DNA of 64,000 nt, from contig ML996690.1 in the NCBI GenBank assembly GCA_010356995.1, positions 79,101 to 143,100 on the forward strand, given 5' to 3'. This DNA is from Trichodelitschia bisporula. Taxonomy: Eukaryota; Ascomycota; Dothideomycetes; Phaeotrichales; Phaeotrichaceae. A model generated the notes under the pieces. That model did not search any database. It was not told where the DNA came from and worked only from the letters and a program-made list of their open reading frames with translations. Made by a program: the position numbers and the translations under genes. Positions 45,073-56,353 of the stretch are shown piece after piece (the first letter of the stretch is position 1; each line of letters starts with the position of its first letter).

Positions 45073-48000
45073 ATGGCCCCTCCACTCCCAAATCCCCTCC
45101 CCCCAGGCCCGGCACCCACCACCCCCCGCGACCGCACCGCGCTGCGCATCCTCTCCAGCACAGAAACCTACGACCTCACCGCCGTGCTCGCCGCACACAT
45201 CGCCATGCACCCCACCTACACGCTCTCCCTCCCCATCAAACCCCCCTCCCTCCCCTCCACATCCCCCGAAGCCTTCACGGCGTCCAAAACCCTCACCCTA
45301 CCCCACGCGCACCTCCCAACCCTGCTCTCCGCCCAACCCGCGCTGGCCATGATGCTCCTCGACCCCACCATAACCCTGCCAAACCTGTACCTCCCACCTC
45401 TGTACATCTACCCCGCCTCGTCCCTCGCCCTAACCAGCGCAGGCGGCGACCCCGCCCTCCGCGCCTTCGAAAAACGCAACGCCCGGGGCCGCGAATTCCT
45501 CTACCAAACCATCGGCCTTGACGCAAGCGTCGACTACGCCCCAGCCAGCGATCTCGCCTCCCCCCAATCCGAACTCTGGCTCCTCGCCCCCGTCGGCAGT
45601 CTCCCGGTATTCCATTTCTGGTTCGACCGTTCCGTAGCCGGCATCCACTCCGGCCGCCCCGTGCGCATGCCTTTCCGCGATAGAGCGGATCCAGCATGCC
45701 GCACCGTCGCCGGCCGCCCCTGGAACTTAGCCTTCCGCGACGCAGCGCGCAGGGTAGGCCTGAAGGTGACGATGGCGGTGCCCGGCCCATTGGGTAGCAC
45801 AGCAGAGGACATATTCGCGCGGTATGCGCTCGAGATTCGGTTTCCGCATGTAGGGCGCGACGGGGGCGCGCCGCCTGGCTTCCCGCCGGGCTCCCCGCCC
45901 GAGAGCGATTCTCGCGGGTCGTCGGACCACGGGCCTTCGCCGCCGCGCCGCGATGGGCCTCCGCCTCGCCGGCCTTCTCCGTTGCCGCGCCGTGGTAGGC
46001 CGCCGAGCCCTTCTCCTTCGGCGCGCGGGGATGGGACGGGCCGGCCTTCTCCTTTGCCGCGCCGGGATGCGCCTCATCGGCCTTCTCCTTCGTCGTGCCG
46101 GGATGGGACGCACCGGCCTTTGCCTTTGCCGTGGCGCGATGGGCCTGCGAGTCGGCGTTCTGCGGCGGCGGAGAAGGGCGCGGGCGGCGATGCGCGTGCG
46201 AAAAGCAAGTCGGATAGCGGGTCTGTTGCGTTTACGGATGTCCTTGCGAAGTGGACGGAGGCGCGGGATAAGGGGATGGGGTTTAGGGAGTGCTGGGAGG
46301 CGGCGGATCGGGCTTCGTCGAGCAGGTCGGAAGAGGCGTATGAGGAGGTCGTGAGGCGGGTTAATCAGTTAAGGGATAAGGGGGTGGAGGATACGGAGGC
46401 GTTGGCATTGGCGGAGCACACTGTGGAGATGGAGAGGGGGATGTCTGAATCGAGTGGGAGGGAGGGGGAGGGGGAGGAGGATGGGGATGGGGAGAAGGAT
46501 GGGGGGGGGAGCCCGGAGGCTGACCAGAGCGATGAGGCTGACAAGAGCTCTGAGCATCCGACGTCGTCGGGCCGGTCTGAGAACACGCAGAACTCGGATC
46601 TGACGCCGTCGGAGCGCGCGGATGAAGTCATGCGGCAGTATAATACGGCGGTGGCCATGGGCTTGCGAGGGAGGGCAGCGTGGGAGGCGGCGATGGCGGC
46701 GATTGAGCCTTTCAGGATGCACGAGTACACGCCCCTGCCGACGGGATCGGAGGAAGATGAATGGGAACCAGCACCCTCGAGATCGGAGGATGATGAACCC
46801 ACACGACGCCGAGGGGTCCCGGTTCAGACTATCTTTCTGGAGGAATCGATCGACTACGATCAGATCCCCTGGGAGGCTGGATCGGTACTGTGGCATGTAA
46901 GGCGGAGGGGTTATGAGGGGGAGCCGCCTACGTTTCTCTGGCAGCAGATCATCAGGAGGCCCGAGGAGATCGGAAGGAGGCGGAGGGCTCGAGCTCGCAC
47001 GCCGGAGGCCAGGAACGAGCCGAGAACTCGCACGCCGGATATCAAGATGGAGCCTCGGTCTCGGTCTCGCACGCCGGACGTCAGGAACGACCCTCGCTCT
47101 CGCATGCCGGACGCCAGGAGCAAGTCCCGATCTCGCACGCCGGACGCCAGGAGAGGCCCAATCAGGGAGACACCCGATGAGATACCAGGGACTAAACGTC
47201 ACAAGGCGCGGGACGGCAACCCGCCCGATGACGACGACGACGATGAAGATGATGATGATGAAGACGACCCCCCTGAGGACCTCTCGCGGCCGAATACAAG
47301 GCGCCGGAAATCGCTGAGTGAGACGCGGCGCAAGGCCGCCGAGAAGGAAGAAGGTACGCATCCCCCTCGCTTCCCCGCTTGACAGTGTGCTAACCCCAGC
47401 AGCGGAGAAGAAACGCGCCAGTGAGGTCGTCGAGACGTTGGGTAAGGACCCCAAGCCCAGCCCCACGGCCTCGGAAGAGGACCTCGAGAAGGCGGGCATC
47501 AAGCCCAAGTCCGAGTCCGAGTCCCCGTCGATCAAGAGCGAGCCCAAGTCGATCAAGCGCGAGCGCGAGTCCACGCCCGACGAGCGACCGCCAAAGAGGT
47601 CCCGCACCAAGACCCCAGAGTCAACAGGCACCAAGCGCAAGGAATCACCAACGGCCGAGGAGACACCGCCCAAGAGGTTCCGGACCGAGACACCGAAGCC
47701 AAGGGAGCACGGCATGCCCACTCCACCCGATACGCAGCCCAAGGACAGCCCCCTCGCCCAGAAGGCGCCGGCCGAGACGGAGGACACGCCTTCGCGCCGC
47801 CGCCTCCGTCCGAGACCGGCCCCGGCCCCGGCCCCGGCCCCGGCCCGGGAGACTCTTGCGCCCAGGCCTCGTCGAGAAAGGTCGCCCAGAACCCCACGTC
47901 CCGGCCCCGGCCCGGCTCCAACACCCCCGGCCACAGCGCCCCCGGTCACAGCACCCTCAACCCCAACGCTTTCCAGCCACGTCCCACCGTCGCTCGACCT

Positions 48001-48532
48001 CGAGGGGTCCACCGACACGCCGCGCGTCATCGGACCCGATCCCGACCCAGGCAGGCGCGGGCTTGTGAAGGACAACCTATACGACCTGTCGTCGCCCGAT
48101 ACGCTACTCGGGCCACATGGCACGCCGCGGATGCCGCGAGACGTACAGGAGCAGACGTTCAACTTCCTGATCAAGGAGTTCGGGACGGAGCTGAAGCGGT
48201 CCGGCAAGGAGGCCGTCATGGCGGATTACCGGATGTGGCAGCCGCAGGACGCGAGGCGGCTGAATGAGGTGGTGCCGGTGTTCGGGCCGCGGAGCAAGCA
48301 GAGCGTTGCGTACAAACTTGCGTGCGGCGCCATGGGGTACAAGTACTCGCCTGTGCAGCGCGGGGATGTATTGTTCCTCCCCGACCAGGTGTACTCGGAC
48401 GACTCGAGCGATGGCGATGACGGCGGGGCCGGGCCCGATCCCAAGGAGGCGAAGTATCATGGGCCCAAGCCGCCGGACCCGACAGGACCCACGCACATAC
48501 TGAACGCTGAGACCATCAACTCGATGAAGTAG
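45073..48532 (+). CDS. large, mostly disordered protein with RTPD/PSP repeats, unknown function
   Basis: Exons 45073..47353 and 47403 (or 47400)..48532, giving 1136-1137 aa. Residues 1-270 form a possibly folded N-terminal domain (LRILSSTETYDLTAVLAAHIAM; ELWLLAPVGSLPVFHFWFDRS). It is followed by an Arg/Pro-rich array (RRDGPPPRRPSPLPRRG and variants), an acidic region, an array of seven-residue-like RTPDARN/RSRTPD units (about 635-700), a run of Asp/Glu, and Lys/Glu/Pro-rich sequence with basic nuclear-localisation-like clusters (PPKRSRTKTPE). A final folded segment is FNFLIKEFGTELKRSGKEAVMADYRMWQPQDA. The composition suggests a nuclear, possibly RNA- or chromatin-associated protein. I do not recognise the family. 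The long antisense frames here are composition artefacts. Confidence 0.7.
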
Positions 48533-49092
48533 GACGCGACGTTGGTTGAAGACCGGGAGAAGATGCGCGGTAACAGAGGAATTTTTTGTGTTATCGGCGT
48601 TTGGCGCATGATTGCTACGGAGGTACTGTAGACTTAGTGTTAGCATATCAAGAAAGTTAGCCCACACCCCCCCCCACGCTGCCGTGACAAAAATTCCGGA
48701 GCCTCGAGCTCTGCATTGATCTGCAGCCGCTTGCCGCTACCCGTGCACACACCCCGTGCTCGGCGAGTGATAAGCCGGCGCCTTGATTGGCGCTAGAGAT
48801 CCGATGGAACGGGTCGGCGGCCGCACGCGGTACAGAGGTTGGCCGTCTTGCAGCCTTCTGCGTGCGCTGGCTAATCAGCGCCCGCGGCAGCGTAGCCGTA
48901 TACCGGTACCCTAGTAATGCAGCGCGCACGTCAATCCCGCGGGGGAAGGGGAGGAGGGGAGGCGGGGTACGGGGTTGAATCATCAGTTGCGGGCGCGGGC
49001 GCGGGCGTTACAAGAGTTCCAAACTCCGCGCTGGCTGCTCACCATTTCAAAATCGAAAGGACCATTAACGTACACGCGACGGGACAGCGATC
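48533..49092. other. intergenic
   Basis: No gene. GC-rich tract GCGGGCGCGGGCGCGGGCG near 48988-49006, just before the methyltransferase gene. Confidence 0.45.
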
Positions 49093-50154
49093 ATGACGGA
49101 CGAGCACGCAGCACCGTTGGCGGACACACCCGACGCACCGCCGGTTACACAGCATGAAGCACCTGCGGCACAATATGACGATTCAACCTTTGGCGAGTCG
49201 GACCGGACAACGATATCAACGTCGATCAAGTCGTCGGCGCAGTCCTTCCAATTCGTGCACGGGCGGCGGTGGCACGCATTCGAGGAGAACTCGTACTGGC
49301 TCCCAAACGACGACATCGAGATCAACCGGCTGGAGCTGCAACACATATGCTGGAAGATCTCGCTGAACGGCCGGTTGTACCTGGCGCCAATTCCGGATGA
49401 CGTGCACCATATAATTGACATCGGCACGGGCACGGGGCAGTGGGCCATCGAGTTTGCCGACAGCCATCCATCGGCCTCGGTCATAGGCACCGATCTCAGC
49501 CCCATCCAGCCAAGCTGGCTGCCGACAAACTGCAACTTTCTCATCGACGACGCAGAGGAGGAGTGGGTTTACGACCACAAGTTTGACTTTATCCACTCGC
49601 GCATGCTGACTCTGGGCATCCATAACTGGCCGCGCTACTTCCAGCAGACATGGAACTGGCTGAAGCCGGGTGGGTGGATGGAGGTGCAGGAGGTGGTGTT
49701 CCCTGTCTGCCACGAGGGTGACGTCGACGCCGAGGCGCCCATGCTCAAGTGGTCGCAATACGTGAGAGACGCCGCCGCGGCCGACAACATCGACACGCAA
49801 GCCTCGACCAAGTTTAGGAAGTACCTCGAGGACCAAGGCTTCGTCAACATCCACTGGCGTCCCGTCAAGTGGCCTGTAGGGGCCTGGTCAGAAAAGGAGC
49901 ACGAGAAGAGGCTAGGGAAGCTGGTGGACGAGAACACGGATAGATTTGTGCCGCCGATGGTCAAGTTGTTCACGAAATGGTTGGACTGGACGCCCGAGCA
50001 ATACGCCGAATTTGCAACGAAGGTTACGGCGGACCAGAAGGATCCGGAGCGCAAGTACTACTGGATGTTGTGAGTGATGGGCATGTCTAGTGTTTGGCGC
50101 TGCTAACGATTCAGCAACCTATACTATGCGCAGAAGCCGGAGGCGGCGGAGTAG
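49093..50154 (+). CDS. LaeA-like SAM-dependent methyltransferase
   Basis: Class I methyltransferase of the large fungal family around LaeA, the secondary-metabolism regulator. Exons 49093..50069 and 50115..50154 (1017 nt, 338 aa). The SAM-binding motif I is IDIGTGTGQWAIEFAD (about residues 113-128), with VIGTDLSPIQPSWLPTNCNF, FDFIHSRMLTLGIHNWPRYF and LKPGGWMEVQE as the family's later motifs. The N-terminal 50 residues are disordered. The short last exon supplies FNLYYAQKPEAAE; ignoring the intron gives an early stop at 50073. Most such paralogues have no assigned substrate, and there is no metabolite cluster around it, so the role is unknown. Confidence 0.92.
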
Positions 50155-52322
50155 AGGGCAATTGATGGGTGGTTGGTGATTGCGAAGCGGGAGCCGGAGT
50201 AGCTGGTGTTTGGGAGAAGAGCGTCTTAGCGTCAATAGTGGTTATCGTTGATGGTGATGTGTTGCCGGTGTTAATCATGCTCTAGATTTTCTAGATTTGC
50301 CTCAGCTGGGGCTCAGACCTGGCGGAGGGAAGTCGGGATGTAGATAGCGGTCATGTCTTTGTGGTATCTGTAGACGAGAGTTCGTGTGGGGCGAGACAGT
50401 GATATGTAACTAGCGGAGCACATTGCAACAGTGCTAGCCGAGTAACCATGCGTCTATCGTGATACAGCATACGGATGGTAACTGCGTACACAGTGGAGAT
50501 GGAAAAGTTGAAGAAGTGTCTGTTGGATCTCGACAGCCAAGACTTCATACCGTACGAGTGCAGGCCAAGGCAAGGGAAGGGAATGGGGACTTGAACGGTT
50601 GGATAGGGATCAACCAGCAGAGGCGGTCAAGACTCACGGGATGAGCTCCCAACCAAGGCGCGCCTAGCACCGACTGGGATGGGCCCGAACCCCGCGCCGC
50701 ACCAAACCAGTCTTGTCCTAGTCACCTCTACTCTGACCAGTGAGAGGCCGCTCCTCTTCACGGCCCAAAGATACTTGGAAATGTCGTTGCAACCGCCCTC
50801 TGCGAAAAAGCGTCCACGAGGCGGCCACGATTTCTTTGGCGTATTCTTGCTGCAACCGCTTACCGCCTCGCGCGCATCACGTGGAATTGACTTTGCGCAT
50901 CTTCATGGTACGGTACGCTCACTCCAGTCTTGACACTCTTTCTTCACTCACTCCCCGTAATCCTCTAGCTTCCAAAGACCTGTCTTCTGTTGCCTAAGCG
51001 GGAGAGGCACACGGTACAAGTTACTGTGGTAGGCGTCATCTTGTGCCTTGCGCTTGTCTTGTCTAGCTCTCGTTGCCCTTCCACTCTCAATCGTGATCCT
51101 AGCCCGCCCTAAATTGCCTACCGTACCAGCCCACTGCGGGTATCCGACTCGCTTACTTGCCAGTGTAACGCGCACCTCCGTTTCGTTTCGTCTCGCCTTG
51201 ACACTCTGACATTGGTGTCCCTCGAGATCTGGGCGGGGTTGGCGAGTAGCGAGTAATCGAGACATAGATCCGTAGAAGGCGAGAAATGGAGGAGTTGAAG
51301 CACCGTCTGCGAGATGATAGTAATCTAGTCAACCTTATCTCGGGATCCTAGAAACGGGGGGGCGTGAGCAACAAGTAGGAGGCGGACACCGGGCCGCCCC
51401 TCATCAACCACCACCTTACCACCCGTCGGTCATCCGCACCGGACACTGGGACCTCCCTCCACCTCTTCCACCTCCACCTTTCTTTCGCGTCTTTGCCTCC
51501 CCCGTTTTCCCTTCCGCCTCACCTTCTTTCCTCTAACCCTGCCGCCCCGAACTCTACCTTTTTTTTCCTGGTTCCCGAACGCTTGAAGGTGTTTGCGTAT
51601 GCGCTTGCAACACTGGTCAACCCGCCGAAGCAAGGCGCCAGGCAAGGCCCTAGGAACCCGAGAAAAACACAACCGGCCTCCCTCCTACCACCAACACCCC
51701 CCTCCCCTCCCCTCACTACTCTCTTCGCGTCCCGGCAATTTCCCACCCACCAGCAGCTTCACCACCGCCCTCCCATCTACTCTGTAGCCATCTCGGTTCC
51801 CGACCAACGCATACCTCTCTCGTCCCCTACCTCTTTACCACATTCCGCTGTCTTCGCTTCCAACACAGGGCCCTTGTAAGGCAAAGCAAGCCAGTCCTAC
51901 CCATCCCATCCCATTCAATCTCCTTCTCCCATCCCAACCTCCCGCGCACCGCGTCCCACGGTCCGCACCCACTCCCCCTCTCCGAAAACCCGCCAAAACT
52001 CCCCGAAACCCCCCAAAACACCACCCACCTCCCTCATTAACGCGTTAACCTACTCCTACCGCAAACCACCTCCACCACCACCACCACCACCACCACCACC
52101 TCCCCTCTTTCTATCCCAATTTTTGTTCCCCACCACCCTCGTTCACTCGCTCCTCCCACCCCCTCCTCATCTTTCCAACCCCATTGTTCACCCCGACCGC
52201 ATTCTGAACCACCCCATCGACCCCTCCACCTCGCACACCCCTCCCCCGCCGCGCGACCCCGTCTCTCTTAGGTCCACTATCTGCGCCTTACCAGGCCAAA
52301 TCGCTACTGCCATCGGTACCAA
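50155..52322. other. 2.2-kb spacer with pyrimidine-rich leader
   Basis: No gene in 50155-51400. From about 51400 to 52322 the plus strand is strongly C/T-rich, with a (CCA)n microsatellite at 52072-52100; this looks like the long promoter or 5' UTR of the poly-Q gene. A plus-strand frame at 51493-51879 (Pro-rich) is probably leader sequence. Confidence 0.5.
52072..52100. repeat. (CCA)n microsatellite
   Basis: About nine to ten CCA units in the leader region of the poly-Q gene. Confidence 0.85.
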
Positions 52323-55096
52323 ATGGCGCGCCCATACAATACTGGGCAACATGGAAACAGCTATCACCATCCGCAGTTGTACTATGCACCGCCATTCAAT
52401 GACTCGACCGAGCAACCACCGCCGCAACCACCAACGCTGACCTATGCCGGTCAAACCTACCGGTCTGCAGCAGCTCCGCGTCAACTCCAGCATTTCACCT
52501 ACCACCAGACGCCGCAGCCGCCGCATCAACAACCCACTCATCTGCCGCAGCCGTCGCATCTCCTACCCCAGCCCTCGCACCTCCCGCCTCCCACTCCGTC
52601 AAACCAGTCCGCCCCACCCTCGGCCCCTGCTCCGCCACACCTCTCCACCCCACCCCATCACTCCGCTCCGCCCCTCCACCAATCAATCTCCCACCACGCT
52701 ACGGCCCACCATCCCGTGATATCACATCACCCAAGTCAACAACAAGTCCATCAGGTTCAGTCGCAGGTCCAGCAGCAGGTCCAGCAACAGGTTCAGCAGC
52801 AGCATCATTCCAGCCAGCAACAGCAACATCATCCCGTCCAAACCCAGCACTCTGCACCGTCTCACCATGCTACGCCTCCTACCCAGGTGCAGTTGCAGCA
52901 GGTGCAGCAGCAGTCGCAGCAGTCGCAGCCAAATCAGTCCGTCCAGCCGCAAAATGTTCCAGTGCGTGGTGGGAACGTGAGCAGACCACGCGGAAAACAG
53001 GCTCGCGTCAATGTCAGCCAGATCGTGCAGCCCGTGCAACCGGATATTCCGCAACAGCATGTCCAGCATCAACATCTCCAGCATATCACGCACGCGCAAC
53101 AGGCACAGCAGCAGCATGTCCAGCAAACCCAGCATGCTCAGCACGCCCAACATGCTCAGCACGCCCAGCACTCCCAGCACTCCCAGCATGCTCAGCAGGC
53201 GCAACAGGCTCAACAGGCTCAACAGGCTCAACAGGCTCAACAGGCTCAACAGGCTCAACAGGCTCAACAGGCTCAACAAGCTCAACAAACTCAGCAGGCG
53301 CAAATTCAAGCCCAGCACGTACAACAGGCGCAGCCGGTACAGCAGACGACACTAAATCCACTGTCTAACTCGTTGTCGAACCCAATGTCCACTTCCCTGT
53401 CCATCTCCGGAACCCATGTTTCGGTAATGAACGATAGTCGCGCCCATGAAAACGGCGACGACTCCTCGGACAGCGGCAGCGACGGTGAAGGCACCCACTC
53501 CCCGCAAAACGGCGCAATAAACGGGCGCGACGATCCGAGTCGCCGAACCCCGCCGCCGGGCATGTTCTACCTGGAGCCGCCGCCAGAGAACTCGTACGAG
53601 TCGTGCGACGCCGCCATGACCGCCATGCATAACTGGAACAAGCAGAAAGGTTTCGACGTGTCGAAGCAGAAGCCGCGCAAAAATCGCAACGGCGAGTTGT
53701 ACAAATACCTCTATCGCTGTACCAAGCACGGCAAGCTTGACAACAACCGCAAGCTGACGGATGAGACGCGCAAGCGCAAGCGCAAGAGTGGGAAGATTGG
53801 GTGTCCGATGGGTATCTACCTCCGTGCTGAAGACGCGTCGAACCCGTCGGGCCGCTGGTGCATCCAGTATCAACCCGAGGGCCGGAGCAAATTCCACAAC
53901 CACGAGGCCGTGCCGCCGCACGAGCTATCTGGCCACCGCCGCCGGCAGCGTACAGACGAGGTCAAGACCCTTATTCGCGAGCAACGCGCCGCCGGGATGG
54001 ACGTCACGCAAACCCTCTCCTACATCAAGGAGAAGCTGCCCGACGTCCTCGTCACGCGGCAAGATATCCTGAACTACCGCCGCCAGGACCCTGCGCCCAT
54101 CACCGACCATGCGAATTACACGGATCAGCCCTATGTGCTGGTTCTTTCGTTCCTCGAGGACTACGAGACGTGCATGTCGTTTGGGCAGCTGCTGCTTGCG
54201 CGTCTGCGGACGAAGATTCCGGTGTCGGTGTGTACGAAGGTCGAGCAGTACGCAAGGCATTTTGAGAAGAATCCGCCGCGTGCCGTGCTCGTCGTGGACG
54301 CTGCGATGAGTTATCCGGAGTACCGACTGCAGTTGGGGCGGCTAGTGACGTACAACCAAGACGGCGGGACCGTGATCTTCATGGGGCACTTCTGCAACGC
54401 GCCGCGCGAGAACATAAATTCCATGTTCACGCATCACTACAATCTGGACTGGGAAGTCAGCGGCGAGACCCCGAGCGAGTATCCTTTCAAGCTGAACGAG
54501 CAATTCGCCGCGGGGGCTTCGGGGCAGTATAAAGTTCTCGCCAAGAACTTCTCCGTGGGCACGGACGTCGCGTCCATTGAAGCGCTGCTCAAACTCGTCC
54601 CCAACGCTCCATTGCTAAACTGCCGCCTCTACGCTGTGAAGCCTAAAGTCACCGCGGAGCTCACCTTTGAAACGCCCGAGGCGGCCGAGAAAGTAATCAA
54701 GACCTTCCACGGGCAAACCGTCAACCTAGGCCGCGTGCACACGGCCGACGGGCGCGATCTCCAATTCGTAATGAAAAGCCGCGTGCCGATGGATCTCGCG
54801 GGCCTGACGGGACAACTGTACGTCAAGGCGCATTATTTGACCAAGGTCCGCGCCGAGCACATTGTGTACCAGTACTTGTTTACGACGGATGTGTACGGGC
54901 AGTGGATGGCGCCGTTGGCGAGTGGGGGGGAGCCCGTGGCGGCGGTGGCGTATATGAAGGTTGAGAAGGGGTTTATGGGGTGGGTTGGGCTGGATGATTT
55001 TAGTGATGCGTATGTGGGGGTTGTGAGGGCTATGTGCCAACTGTGAGTTTCGCTTTTAGCGGTATTGACGAAGGCTAACGTGGTAGGGTTACGTGA
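52323..55096 (+). CDS. poly-Q protein with FAR1-like DNA-binding domain and C-terminal alpha/beta domain
   Basis: Exons 52323..55042 and 55087..55096 (2730 nt, 909 aa); the last coding exon has only 10 nt (…CQLVT). Residues about 30-345 are Gln/His/Pro-rich with a (QQA)n tract. Residues about 420-545 (YESCDAAMTAMHNWNKQKGF, LYKYLYRCTKHGK, RKRKSGKIGCPMGIYLRAED, FHNHEAVPPHELSGHRR) form a Cys/His domain like the FAR1 DNA-binding domain derived from MULE transposases. After a helical stretch (TDEVKTLIREQRAAGMDVTQT) an alpha/beta part begins (YVLVLSFLEDYETCMSF; AVLVVDAAMSYPEY; DGGTVIFMGHFCN), then two more folded segments to the end. Probably a transcription factor domesticated from a transposase module; the C-terminal function is unknown. 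Confidence 0.8.
53202..53291 (+). repeat. coding minisatellite, CAACAGGCT x about 9-10
   Basis: Nearly perfect tandem 9-mers encoding QQA, with the last two units degenerate. Perfect identity between units suggests recent expansion or contraction. Confidence 0.9.
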
Positions 55097-55863
55097 TCCC
55101 GTTTTATGCGGTGTGGGCGTTTTGCGGAGCGATGCATGGGGTGGATGTTTGCGGTGTTGCGGTGTTGCGGTGTTGCGGGCGAGATGGAGTTGGATGTATG
55201 GTTCGTCGTTTCGGTCCGAGGGCCACCCGATGAAATGGCGGCTGCTTCGCCTCGCGACCTGTGCTGGTGATAGGCACGGGTCGTGTGGATGAGGCGGCCC
55301 ATTCTTTCGGGTTGCTTCCTGGTCTATCATTATGTGGGGAGTTACAGTGCGGCATTCCTTTTTTTTTTTTTTTTGTATCGGGTTGTTTTCTGAAGGCGGT
55401 AGTAATGCTGTATTATACACCCCGTTCTGTGTCTTCTTGCATATCTGGCTTCTGATGAGCGTTTTTCATGCTATGGAGTTTGGAATGAGTTTTGTAATGG
55501 CGATTGTCTGTGGGGAAGATGTGGAGGATTGTTAGTGATTTGCGGGTGGATATTATGGAGTAATGGGCTTTATATTGAGCAGGCGGCGGGTTGTGGGGCC
55601 GCGTCTTCTTAACATAGGTCCCGGCAAACGATAAGTGGTGATAAACTCCCTCCCGAAAGCGGAAATCGACGAGGCGCGGAACGAGATTTCGAACCAATCA
55701 TCTCTTTCGCAATTTGCTGCTAACTAGGTAGTTCTAGTCCACCCGAGTATCAAACTGAACCTATTTATGCCTTTCAATTGCATGCATGCCATCGGGCCTT
55801 CCCTTCCTTCCACGCTCTTTCCCCCACGGCGCGAACTGCTTGCGGCCTCGTGGCGAGCTTCCC
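55097..55863. other. intergenic with 3' repeats
   Basis: No gene. GCGGTGTTG is repeated three times at 55151-55177, in the 3' UTR of the poly-Q gene, and a T16 tract lies at 55359-55374. The 3' ends of the poly-Q and CFEM genes converge here. Confidence 0.5.
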
Positions 55864-56211
55864 TTATGCTGGTGCGGCGAGGGGGAAGCCAGGAGAGCCC
55901 GCGCACTGCCCGTTGGCCATGGTGATTATCTTCCCGACGTCGGCTTTATTGGAACAGGCGCCTGGAATGCAGGTTTTGAAGGCGGTTTGTAGGGCGGCGG
56001 TGCCGCAGAAGCATTTTGGATCTGGTGGGGGTTAGGGTGGGTGAGGGGAGGGGGGGATGGGGGAGGTACCGGTGATTTTGCATTCCTTCGCCCCGGTGGC
56101 TATGCCCATTAGGCACTGCGTTGCGCAGGAGGGTATGCCCGCCGGGAGGGCTTGGGGGAGGGCGGTTGTTAGGGCGGGGAGGAGGAGGGTTGCGAGGGTG
56201 AGGAAGAGCAT
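55864..56211 (-). CDS. CFEM-domain small secreted protein
   Basis: Exons 56211..56070 and 56021..55864 (300 nt, 99 aa). The signal peptide is MLFLTLATLLLPALTTA. The mature protein is almost only a CFEM domain with all eight cysteines: SCATQCLMG, ECKITDPKCFCG (joined over the intron), FKTCIPGACSN and NGQCAGS. The Asp in KITDPKCFC, at the haem-binding position of Candida CFEM proteins, is present (supplied by the splice). It ends after GFPLAAPA, with no obvious GPI or transmembrane tail, so it is expected to be free in the wall or medium. CFEM proteins act in haem/iron capture or as effectors. Small size and the intron make it easy to miss. Confidence 0.88.
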
Positions 56212-56228
56212 TTTTGGTGGAGGGTAGC

Positions 56229-56250
56229 GGGGGGGGGGGGGGGGGGGGGG
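56229..56250. repeat. G22 homopolymer just upstream of CFEM start
   Basis: Uninterrupted 22 G on the plus strand (C on the coding strand), 18 bp from the CFEM ATG, in its leader. Length is prone to sequencing error and to replication slippage. Confidence 0.85.
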
Positions 56251-56345
56251 TTGATGCGGTTGAATGAGATGGGGTATTGAGGGATTGCGAGATTGAGGGG
56301 TGGAGATGGGATGGGGATGGGTGCTGCTTCACGATGGCCTCACGT

Positions 56346-56353
56346 CTTTTATA
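56346..56353 (-). promoter_or_regulatory. TATA box of CFEM gene
   Basis: TATAAAAG on the minus strand, 135 bp upstream of the CFEM ATG. Confidence 0.6.

Noticed and set aside
46369-48219. 616-codon minus-strand open frame opposite the disordered protein gene
   Set aside because: It is antisense to a GC-rich gene with a better frame and intron. Its translation is Arg/Ser-rich with no domain, as expected for a shadow of biased codons.
51493-51879. Pro-rich 128-codon plus-strand frame before the poly-Q gene
   Set aside because: It lies in a long C/T-rich tract that gives open frames by composition; more likely leader or promoter.
55680-55700. GGTTCGAAATC (B-box-like) on the minus strand
   Set aside because: No A box or cloverleaf in the preceding 80 bases.
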